A stretch of DNA of 64,000 nucleotides. It comes from Bathymodiolus brooksi. Taxonomy: Eukaryota; Mollusca; Bivalvia; Mytilida; Modiolidae. The stretch's first letter is position 1; each line of letters begins with the position of its first letter. Of this stretch, positions 1 to 10,937 are shown in pieces. Under the pieces are notes generated by a model. It was given only the letters and a program-made list of their open reading frames with translations, was not told the DNA's origin and ran no database searches. Location of the stretch: assembly GCA_963680875.1 (NCBI GenBank), contig OY804584.1, forward strand, positions 95,996,031-96,060,030, in the 5' to 3' direction. A program made the position numbers and the translations under genes.

Positions 1-80
1 GTGAAATTATATCTAGTGTTGAGCTATACCGTTTTAATATAGGAAGAGGGTTATGTAGTGAGTAGGAAAAGTACACCTCA
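1..80 (+). repeat. Reference monomer (80 bp) used for position numbering
   Basis: This copy is close to the majority sequence; it differs from it at position 45 (ggaag instead of ggagg) and position 64 (agtagg instead of agtggg). In the majority form the base count is A 25, T 25, G 22, C 8. Landmarks are a conserved A+T-rich start (positions 3-15), gagctatacc at 21-30, the only CpG at 30-31, the purine tract aggaggaggg at 41-50, and gtacacctca at 71-80. One AGCT, one CTAG, one TTAA and one GTAC site occur per unit. The choice of position 1 is arbitrary, because the window happens to start there. Confidence 0.9.
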
Positions 81-640
81 GTGAAATTATATCTACTGTT
101 GAGCTATACCATTTTAATATAGGAGGAGGGTTATGTAGTGAGTGGGAAAAGTACACCTCAGTGAAATTATATCTAGTGTTGAGCTATACCGTTTTAATAT
201 AGGAGGAGGGTTATGTAGTGAGTGGAAAAAGCACACCTCAGTGAAATTATATCTAGTGTTGAGCTATACTGTTTTAATATAGGAGGAGGGTTATGTAGTG
301 AGTGGGAAAAGTACATCTCAGTGAAATTATATCTAGTGTTGAGGTATACCATTTTAATATAGGAGGAGGGTTATGTAATGAGTGGGAAAAGTACACCTCA
401 GTGAAATTACATCTAGTGTTGAGCTATACTGTTTTAATATAGGAGGAGGGTTATGTAGTGAGTGGTAAAAGTACAATTCAATGAAATTATATCTAGTGAT
501 GAGCTATACCGTTTTAATATAGGAGGAGGGTTATGTAATGAGTGGGAAAAGTACACCTCAGTGAAATTATATCTAGTGTTGAGCCATACTGCTTTAATAT
601 AGGAGGAGAATTATGTAGTGAGTGGGAAAAGTACACCTCA

Positions 641-2558
641 GTGAAATTATATCTAGTGTTGAGCTATACCGTTTTAATATAGGAGGAGGGTTATGTAGTG
701 AGTGGGAAAAGTACACCTCAGTGAAGTTATATCTAGTGTTGAGCTATACCGTTTTAATATAGGAGGAGGGTTATGTAGTGAGTGGTAAAAGTACAACTCA
801 ATGAAATTATATCTAGTGATGAGCTATACCGTTTTAATATAGAAGGAGGGTTATGTAATGCGTGGGAAAAGTACACCTCAGTGAAATTATATCTAGTGTT
901 GAGCTATACCGTTTTAATATAGGAGGAGGGTTATGTAGTGAGTTAGAAAAGTACAACTCAATGAAATTATATCTAATGTTGAGCTATACCGTTTTAATAT
1001 AGGAAGAGGGTTATGTAGTGAGTAGGAAAAGTACACCTCAGTGAAATTATATCTAGTGATGAGCTATACCATTTTAATATAGGAAGAGGGTTATGTAGTG
1101 AGTGGTAAAAGTACACCTCAGTGAAATTATATCTAGTGTTGAGCTATACCGTTTTAATATAGGAAGAGGGTTATGTAGTGAGTAGGAAAAGTACACCTCA
1201 GTGAAATTATATCTAGTGTTGAGCTATACCATTTTAATATAGGAGGAGGGTTATGTAGTGAGTGGGAAAAGTACACCTCAGTGAAATTATATCTAGTGTT
1301 GAGCTATACCGTTTTAATATAGGAGGAGGGTTATGTAGTGTGTGGAAAAAGTACACCTCAGTGAAATTATATCTAGTGTTGAGCTATGCTGTTTTAATAT
1401 AGGAGGAGGGTTATGTAGTGAGTAGGAAAAGTACATCTCAGTGAAATTATATCTAGTGTTGAGCTATACCATTTTAATATAGGAGGAGGGTTATGTAATG
1501 AGTGGGAAAAGTACACCTCAGTGAAATTATATCTAGTGTTGAGCTATACTGTTTTAATATAGGAGGAGGGTTATGTAGTGAGTGGTAAAAGTACAATTCA
1601 ATGAAATTATATCTAGTGATGAGCTATACCGTTTTAATATAGGAGGAGGGTTATGTAATGAGTGGGAAAAGTACACCTCAGTGAAATTATATCTAGTGTT
1701 GAGCCATACTGCTTTAATATAGGAGGAGAATTATGTAGTGAGTGGGAAAAGTACACCTCAATGAAATTATATCTAGTGTTGAGCTATACCGTTTTAATAT
1801 AGGAGGAGGGTTATGTAGTGAGTGAGAAAAGTACAACTCAATGAAATTATATCTAGTGTTGAGCTATATCGTTTTAATATAGTAAGAGGGTTATGTAGTG
1901 AGTAGGAAAAGTACACCTCAGTGAAATTATATCTAGTGTTGAGCTATACTGCTTTAATATAGGAGAGTTATGTAGTGAGTGGGAAAAGTATACCTCAGTG
2001 AAATTATATCTAGTGTTGAGCTATACCGTTTTGATATAGGAAGAGGATTATGTAGTGAGTAGGAAAAGTACACCTCAGTGAAATTATATCTAGTGATGAG
2101 CTATACCGTTTTAATATAGGAAGAGGGTTATGTAGTGTGTGGGAAAAGTACACCTCAGTGAAATTATATCTAGTGTTGAGCTATACCGTTTTAATATAGG
2201 AAGAGGGTTATGTAGTGTGTGGGAAAAGTACACCTCAGTGAAATTATATCTAGTGTTGAGCTATACCATTTTAATATAGGAGGAGGGTTATGTAGTGAGT
2301 GGGAAAAGTACACCTCAGTGAAATTATATCTAGTGTTGAGCTATACCGTTTTAATATAGGAGGAGGGTTATGTAGTGAGTGGAAAAAGTACACCTCAGTG
2401 AAATTATATTTAGTGTTGAGCTATACCATTTTAATATAGGAGGAGGGTTATGTAGTGAGTAGGAAAAGTACACCTCAGTGAAATTATATCTAGTGTTGAG
2501 CTATACCGTTTTAATATAGGAAGAGGGTTATGTAGTGAGTGGGGTTAAGTACACCTCA
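641..2558 (+). repeat. Dispersed 1.9-kb block, partner at 10378-12295
   Basis: Offset 9737 bp. Shared private markers are gtgaagttat (721 and 10458), ctatgctg (1384 and 11121), ccatactgc with ggagaatta, the 77-bp monomer (1921 and 11658) followed by tatacctca, and the rare tatatttag or tatattta form (2401 and 12138). More differences are seen than in the adjacent duplications (for example 1441-1680 against 11178-11417), so this is an older copy. At 2559 the two diverge because the partner has an extra 81-bp monomer. Confidence 0.8.
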
Positions 2559-3358
2559 GTGAAATTATATCTAGTGTTGAGCTATACCGTTTTAATATAG
2601 GAAGAGGGTTATGTATTGAGTGGGGTTAAGTACACCTCAGTGAAATTATATCTAGTGTTGAGCTATACCGTTTTAATATAGGAAGAGGGTTATGTAGTGA
2701 ATAGGAAAAGTACACCTCAGTGAAATTATATCTAGTGTTGAGCTATACTGTTTTAATATAGGAGCGTTATGTAGTAAGTGGGAAAAGTACACCTCAGTGA
2801 AATTATATCTAGTGTTGAGCTATACCGTTTTAATATAGTAGGAGGGTTATTTAGTGCGTGGGAAAAGTACACCTCAGTGAAATTATATCTAGTGTTGAGC
2901 TATACCGTTTTAATATAGGAAGATGGTTATGTAGTGAGTAGGAAAAGTACACCTCAGTGAAATTATATCTAGTGTTGAGCTATACTGTTTTAATATAGGA
3001 GGAGGGTTATGTAGTGTGTGGGAAAAGTACACCTCAGTGAAATTATATCTAGTGTTGAGCTATACCGTTTTAATATAGGAAGAGGGTTATGTAGTGTGTG
3101 GGAAAAGTACACCTCAGTGAAATTATATCTAGTGTTGAGCTATACCATTTTAATATAGGAGGAGGGTTATGTAGTGAGTGGGAAAAGTACACATCAGTGA
3201 AATTATATCTAGTGTTGAGCTATACCGTTTTAATATAGGAAGAGGGTTATGTAGTGAGTGGGGTTAAGTACACCTCAGTGAAATTATATCTAGTGTTGAG
3301 CTATACTGTTTTAATATAGGAGGAGGGTTATGTAGTGAGTGGGGTTAAGTACACCTCA

Positions 3359-6150
3359 GTGAAATTATATCTAGTGTTGAGCTATACCGTTTTAATATAG
3401 GAAGAGGGTTATGTAGTGAGTGGGGTTAAGTTCACCTCAGTGAAATTATATCTAGTGTTGAGCTATACCGTTTTAATATAGGAAGAGGGTTATGTAGTGA
3501 ATAGGAAAAGTACACCTCAGTGAAATTATATCTAGTGTTGAGCTATACTGTTTTAATGTAGGAGGGTTATGTAGTAAGTGGGAAAAGTACACCTCAGTGA
3601 AATTATATCTAGTGTTGAGCTATACCTTTTTAATATAGGATGAGGGTTATTTAGTGAGTGGGAAAAGTACACCTCAGTAAAATTATATCTAGTGTTGAGC
3701 TATACCGTTTTAATATAGGAAGATGGTTATGTAGTGAGTAGGAAAAGTACACCTCAGTGAAATTATATCTAGTGTTGAGCTATACTGTTAATATAGGAGG
3801 AGGGTTGTGTAGTGAGTGGGAAAAGTACAATTCAATGAAATTATATCTAGTGATGAGCTATACCGTTTTAATATAGGAGGAGGGTTATGTAATGAGTAGG
3901 AAAAGTACACCTCAGTGAAATTATATTTAGTGTTGAGCCATACTGCTTTAATATAGGAGGAGAGTTATGTAGTGAGTGGGAAAAGTACACCTTAGTGAAA
4001 TTATATCTAGTGTTGAGCTATACCGTTTTAATTTAGGAGGAGGGTTATGTAGTGAGTGGGAAAAGTACATCTCAATGAAATTATATCTAGTGTTGAGCTG
4101 TATCGTTTTAATATAGGAAGAGGGTTATGTAGTGAGTAGGAAAAGTACACCTCAGTGAAATTATATCTAGTGTTGAGCTATACCGTTTTAATATAGGAAG
4201 AGGGTTATGTAGTGAGTAGGAAAAGTACACCTCAGTGAAATTATATCTAGTGATGAGATATACCGTTTTAATATAGGAAGAGGGTTATGTAGTGTGTGGG
4301 AAAAGTACACCTCAGTGAAATAATATCTAGTGTTGAGCTATACCGTTTTAATATAGGAAGAGGGTTATGTAGTGAGTAGGAAAAGTACACCTCAGTGAAA
4401 TTATATCTAGTGTTGAGCTATACCATTTTAATATAGGAGGAGGGTTATGTAGTGAGTGGGAAAAGTACACCTCAGTGAAATTATATCTAGTGTTGAGCTA
4501 TACCGTTTTAATATAGGAGGAGGGTTATGTAGTGAGTGGAAAAAGTACATCTCAGTGAAATTATATCTAGTGTTGAGCTATACTGTTTTAATATAGGAGG
4601 AGGGTTATGTAGTGAGTGGGAAAAATACACCTCAGTGAAATTATATCTAGTGTTGAGCTATACCATTTTAATATACGAGGAGGGTTATGTAGTGAGTGGG
4701 AAAAGTACACCTCAGTGAAATTATATCTAGTGTTGAGCTATACCGTTTTAATATAGGAAGAGGGTTATGTAGTGAGTGGGGTTAAGTTCACCTCAGTGAA
4801 ATTATATCTAGTGTTGAGCTATACCGTTTTAATATAGGAAGAGGGTTATGTAGTGAATAGGAAAAGTACACCTCAGTGAAATTATATCTAGTGTTGAGCT
4901 ATACTGTTTTAATATAGGAGGGTTATGTAGTAAGTGGGAAAAGTACACCTCAGTGAAATTATATCTAGTGTTGAGCTATACCTTTTTAATATAGGATGAG
5001 GGTTATTTAGTGAGTGGGAAAAGTACACCTCAGTAAAATTATATCTAGTGTTGAGCTATACCGTTTTAATATAGGAAGATGGTTATGTAGTGAGTAGGAA
5101 AAGTACACCTCAGTGAAATTATATCTAGTGTTGAGCTATACTGTTAATATAGGAGGAGGGTTGTGTAGTGAGTGGGAAAAGTACAATTCAATGAAATTAT
5201 ATCTAGTGATGAGCTATACCGTTTTAATATAGGAGGAGGGTTATGTAATGAGTAGGAAAAGTACACCTCAGTGAAATTATATCTAGTGTTGAGCCATACT
5301 GCTTTAATATAGGAGGAGAGTTATGTAGTGAGTGGGAAAAGTACACCTTAGTGAAATTATATCTAGTGTTGAGCTATACCGTTTTAATTTAGGAGGAGGG
5401 TTATGTAGTGAGTGGGAAAAGTACATCTCAATGAAATTATATCTAGTGTTGAGCTATATCGTTTTAATATAGAAAGAGGGTTATGTAGTGAGTAGGAAAA
5501 GTACACCTCAGTGAAATTATATCTAGTGTTGAGCTATACCGTTTTAATATAGGAAGAGGGTTATGTAGTGAGTAGGAAAAGTACACCTCAGTGAAATTAT
5601 ATCTAGTGATGAGATATACCGTTTTAATATAGGAAGAGGGTTATGTAGTGTGTGGGAAAAGTACACCTCAGTGAAATTATATCTAGTGTTGAGCTATACC
5701 GTTTTAATATAGGAAGAGGGTTATGTAGTGAGTAGGAAAAGTACACCTCAGTGAAATTATATCTAGTGTTGAGCTATACCATTTTAATATAGGAGGAGAG
5801 TTATGTAGTGAGTGGGAAAAGTACACCTCAGTGAAATTATATCTAGTGTTGAGCTATACCGTTTTAATATAGGAGGAGGGTTATGTAGTGAGTGGAAAAA
5901 GTACACCTCAGTGAAATTATATCTAGTGTTGAGCTATACTGTTTTAATATAGGAGGAGGGTTATGTAGTGAGTGGGAAAAGTACATCTCAGTGAAATTAT
6001 ATCTAGTGTTGAGCTATACTGTTTTAATATAGGAGGAGGGTTATGTAGTGAGTGGGAAAAATACACCTCAGTGAAATTATATCTAGTGTTGAGCTATACC
6101 ATTTTAATATACGAGGAGGGTTATGTAGTGAGTGGGAAAAGTACACCTCA
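3359..6150 (+). repeat. Tandem duplication, 1356-bp and 1436-bp units
   Basis: Copy 1 is 3359-4714 and copy 2 is 4715-6150. Shared rare markers are gttcacc in the first 81-bp monomer, the 78-bp monomer with actgttaatatagg (starts 3757 and 5113), and gatgagatatacc (near 4252 and 5608). Copy 2 has one more monomer: agtgga with cacctca followed by ctg...agtggg with catctca, where copy 1 carries a single hybrid monomer (agtgga with catctca, near 4536). Boundaries fall on matching monomer positions, as expected for unequal crossover in register. Confidence 0.85.
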
Positions 6151-7506
6151 GTGAAATTATATCTAGTGTTGAGCTATACCGTTTTAATATAGGAAGAGGG
6201 TTATGTAGTGAGTGGGGTTAAGTACACCTCAGTGAAATTATATCTAGTGTTGAGCTATACTGTTTTAATATAGGAGATGGGTTATGTAGTGGGTGGGAAA
6301 AGTACACCTCAGTGAAATTATATCTAGTGTTGAGCTATACCGTTTTAATATAGGAGGAGGGTTATGTAGTGAGTGGGAAAAGTACAACTCAATGAAATTA
6401 TATCTAGTGTTGAGCTATATCGTTTTAATATAGGAAGAGGGTTATGTAGTGAGTAGGAAAAGTTTACCTCAGTGAAATTATATCTAGTGTTGAGCTATAC
6501 TGCTTTAATATAGGAGAGTTATGTAGTGAGTGGGAAAAGTACACCTCAGTGAAATTATATCTAGTGTTGAGCTATACCGTTTTAATATAGGAAGAGGGTT
6601 ATGTAGTGAGTAGGAAAAGTACACCTCAGTGAAATTATATCTAGTGATGAGCTATACCGTTTTAATATAGGAAGAGGGTTATGTAGTGTGTGGGAAAAGT
6701 ACACCTCAGTGAAATTATATCTAGTGTTGAGCTATACTGTTTTAATATAGGAGGAGGGTTATGTAGTGAGTGGGAAAAGTACATCTCAGTGAAATTATAT
6801 CTAGTGTTGAGCTATACTGTTTTAATATAGGAGGAGGGTTATGTAGTGAGTGGGAAAAATACACCTCAGTGAAATTATATCTAGTGTTGAGCTATACCAT
6901 TTTAATATACGAGGAGGGTTATGTAGTGAGTGGGAAAAGTACACCTCAGTGAAATTATATCTAGTGTTGAGCTATACCGTTTTAATATAGGAAGAGGGTT
7001 ATGTAGTGAGTGGGGTTAAGTACACCTCAGTGAAATTATATCTAGTGTTGAGCTATACTGTTTTAATATAGGAGATGGGTTATGTAGTGGGTGGGAAAAG
7101 TACACCTCAGTGAAATTATATCTAGTGTTGAGCTATACCGTTTTAATATAGGAGGAGGGTTATGTAGTGAGTGGGAAAAGTACAACTCAATGAAATTATA
7201 TCTAGTGTTGAGCTATATCGTTTTAATATAGGAAGAGGGTTATGTAGTGAGTAGGAAAAGTTTACCTCAGTGAAATTATATCTAGTGTTGAGCTATACTG
7301 CTTTAATATAGGAGAGTTATGTAGTGAGTGGGAAAAGTACACCTCAGTGAAATTATATCTAGTGTTGAGCTATACCGTTTTAATATAGGAAGAGGGTTAT
7401 GTAGTGAGTAGGAAAAGTACACCTCAGTGAAATTATATCTAGTGATGAGCTATACCGTTTTAATATAGGAAGAGGGTTATGTAGTGTGTGGGAAAAGTAC
7501 ACCTCA
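5911..7506 (+). repeat. Tandem duplication, 798-bp unit, apparently identical copies
   Basis: Ten monomers (5911-6708) are repeated immediately (6709-7506). I found no difference between the copies by eye. Both carry the private variants gagatgggtt with gtgggtggg (near 6272 and 7070), aagtttacctca (near 6462 and 7260) and atatacgagg (near 6107 and 6905). The length 798 is 10 x 80 plus one base for the 81-bp monomer minus three for the 77-bp monomer. Identity makes this one of the most recent events in the window. Confidence 0.9.
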
Positions 7507-8309
7507 GTGAAATTATATCTAGTGTTGAGCTATACCGTTTTAATATAGGAAGAGGGTTATGTAGTGAGTAGGAAAAGTACACCTCAGTGAAATTATATCT
7601 AGTGTTGAGCTATACCATTTTAATATAGGAGGAGGGTTATGGTGTGAGTGGGAAAAGTACACCTCAGTGAAATTATATCTAGTGTTGAGCTATACCGTTT
7701 TAATATTGGAGGAGGGTTATGTAGTGAGTGGAAAAAGTACACCTCAGTGAAATTATATCTAGTGTTGAGCTATACTGTTTTAATATAGGAGGAGGGTTAT
7801 GTAGTGAGTGGGAAAAGTACATCTCAGTGAAATTATATCTAGTGTTGAGCTATACCATTTTAATATAGGAGGAGGGTTATGTAGTGAGTGGGAAAAGTAC
7901 ACCTCAGTGAAATTATATCTAGTGTTGAGCTATACCATTTTAATATAGGAGGAAGGTTATGTAGTGAGTGGGAAAAGTACACCTCAGTGAAATTATATCT
8001 AGTGTTGAGCTATACCGTTTTAATATAGGAAGAGGGTTATGTAGTGAGTGGGGTTAAGTACACCTCAGTGAAATTATATCTAGTGTTGAGCTATACTGTT
8101 TTAATATAGGAGGAGGGTTATGTAGTGATTGGGGTTAAGTACACCTCAGTGAAATTATATCTAGTGTTGAGCTATACTGTTTTAATATAGGAAGAGGGTT
8201 ATGTAGTGAGTGGGGTTAAGTACACCTCAGTGAAATTATATCTAGTGTTGAGCTATACCGTTTTAATATAGGAAGAGGGTTATGTAGTGAATAGGAAAAG
8301 TACACCTCA

Positions 8310-10377
8310 GTGAAATTATATCTAGTGTTGAGCTATACTGTTTTAATATAGGAGAGTTATGTAGTAAGTGGGAAAAGTACACCTCAGTGAAATTATATCT
8401 AGTGTTGAGGTATACTGTTTTAATATAGGAGGAGGGTTATGTAGTGAATGGGAAAAGTACACCTCAGTGAAATTATATCTAGTGTTGAGCTATACCGTTT
8501 TAATATAGTAGGAGGGTTATGTAGTGAGTGGTAAAAGTACAACTCAATGAAATTATATCTAGTGATGAGCTATACCGTTTTAATATAGGAGGAGGGTTAT
8601 GTAATGCGTGGGAAAAGTACACATCAGTGAAATTATATCTAATGTTGAGCTATACTGCTTTAATATAGGAGAGTTGTGTAGTGAGTGGGAAAAGTACACC
8701 TCAGTGAAATTATATCTAGTGTTGAGCTATACCGTTTTAATATAGGAAGAGGGTTATGTAGTGAGTAGGAAAAGTACACCTCAGTGAAATTATATCTAGT
8801 GATGAGCAATACCGTTTTAATATAGGAAGAGGGTTATGTAGTGAGTGGTAAAAGTACACCTCAGTGAAATTATATCTAGTGTTGAGCTATACCGTTTTAA
8901 TATAGGAAGAGGGTTATGTAGTGAGTGGGAAAAGTACACCTCAGTGAAATTATATCTAGTGTTGAGCTATACCATTTTAATATAGGAGGAGGGTTATGTA
9001 GTGAGTGGGAAAAGTACACCTCAGTGAAATTATATCTAGTGTTGAGCTATACCGTTTTAATATAGGAGGAGGGTTATGTAGTGAGTGGTAAAAGTACACC
9101 TCAGTGAAATTATATCTAGTGTTGAGCTATACTGTTTTAATATAGGAGGAGGGTTATGTAGTGAGTGGGAAAAGTACATCTCAGTGAAATTATATCTAGT
9201 GTTGAGCTATACCGTTTTAATATAGGAAGAGGGTTATGTAGTGAGTAGGAAAAGTACACCTCAGTGAAATTATATCTAGTGTTGAGCTATACCATTTTAA
9301 TATAGGAGGAGGGTTATGTAGTGAGTGGGAAAAGTACACCTCAGTGAAATTATATCTAGTGTTGAGCTATACTGTTTTAATATAGGAGAGTTATGTAGTA
9401 AGCGGGAAAAGTACACCTCAGTGAAATTATATCTAGTGTTGAGGTATACTGTTTTAATATAGGAGGAGGGTTATGTAGTGAATGGGAAAAGTACACCTCA
9501 GTGAAATTATATCTAGTGTTGAGCTATACCGTTTTAATATAGTAGGAGGGTTATGTAGTGAGTGGTAAAAGTACAACTCAATGAAATTATATCTAGTGAT
9601 GAGCTATACCGTTTTAATATAGGAGGAGGGTTATGTAATGCGTGGGAAAAGTACACCTCAGTGAAATTATATCTAGTGTTGAGCTATACTGCTTTAATAT
9701 AGGAGAGTTGTGTAGTGAGTGGGAAAAGTACACCTCAGTGAAATTATATCTAGTGTTGAGCTATACCGTTTTAATATAGGAAGAGGGTTATGTAGTGAGT
9801 AGGAAAAGTACACCTCAGTGAAATTATATCTAGTGATGAGCTATACCGTTTTAATATAGGAAGAGGGTTATGTAGTGAGTGGTAAAAGTACACCTCAGTG
9901 AAATTATATCTAGTGTTGAGCTATACCGTTTTAATATAGGAAGAGGGTTATGTAGTGAGTGGGAAAAGTACACCTCAGTGAAATTATATCTAGTGTTGAG
10001 CTATACCATTTTAATATAGGAGGAGGGTTATGTATTGAGTGGGAAAAGTACACCTCAGTGAAATTATATCTAGTGTTGAGCTATACCGTTTTAATATAGG
10101 AGGAGGGTTATGTAGTGAGTGGTAAAAGTACACCTCAGTGAAATTATATCTAGTGTTGAGCTATACTGTTTTAATATAGGAGGAGGGTTATGTAGTGAGT
10201 GGTAAAAGTACATCTCAGTGAAATTATATCTAGTGTTGAGCTATACCGTTTTAATATAGGAAGAGGGTTATGTAGTGAGTAGGAAAAGTACACCTCAGTG
10301 AAATTATATCTAGTGTTGAGCTATACCATTTTAATATAGGAGGAGGGTTATGTAGTGAGTGGGAAAAGTACACCTCA
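8310..10377 (+). repeat. Tandem duplication, 1034-bp unit
   Basis: Thirteen monomers at 8310-9343 are repeated at 9344-10377. Each copy starts with a 77-bp monomer reading ggagagttatgtagtaag, followed by gaggtatactg (near 8408 and 9442), an aatggg monomer and an atagtagg monomer, and contains a ggagagttgtg 77-bp monomer (8627 and 9661). Scattered single differences are present, for example gagcaatacc near 8812 against gagctatacc in copy 2. Confidence 0.87.
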
Positions 10378-10937
10378 GTGAAATTATATCTAGTGTTGAG
10401 CTATACCGTTTTAATATAGGAGGAGGGTTATGTAGTGAGTGGGAAAAGTACACCTCAGTGAAGTTATATCTAGTGTTGAGCTATACCGTTTTAATATAGG
10501 AGGAGGGTTATGTAGTGAGTGGTAAAAGTACAACTCAATGAAATTATATCTAGTGATGAGCTATACCGTTTTAATATAGGAGGAGGGTTATGTAATGCGT
10601 GGGAAAAGTACACCTCAGTGAAATTATATCTAGTGTTGAGCTATACCGTTTTAATATAGGAGGAGGGTTATGTAGTGAGTTAGAAAAGTACAACTCAATG
10701 AAATTATATCTAGTGTTGAGCTATACCGTTTTAATATAGGAAGAGGGTTATGTAGTGAGTAGGAAAAGTACACCTCAGTGAAATTATATCTAGTGATGAG
10801 CTATACCATTTTAATATAGGAAGAGGGTTATGTAGTGAGTGGTAAAAGTACACCTCAGTGAAATTATATCTAGTGTTGAGCTATACCGTTTTAATATAGG
10901 AAGAGGGTTATGTAGTGAGTAGGAAAAGAACACCTCA

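Noticed and set aside
1..80. CENP-B box or other known centromere protein site
   Set aside because: No stretch resembling the CENP-B box (TTCG...CGGGA pattern) is present in the monomer, and the only CpG lies in an unrelated context.
481..560. Hammerhead-type self-cleaving core (gtgatgag plus gaaa in the gtgat-type monomers)
   Set aside because: The core would need CUGANGA; here G replaces the essential C, most monomers read gtgttgag, and I see no paired stems around the elements.
4536..4718. 60-codon plus-strand ORFs (also at 5972, 6770, 28666) and 73-codon ones (12116, 19145, 21385)
   Set aside because: They are read from two to three satellite monomers, exist only where the recurrent TAG is mutated, shift frame with every 80-bp unit, and have no ribosome-binding, promoter or codon signature.
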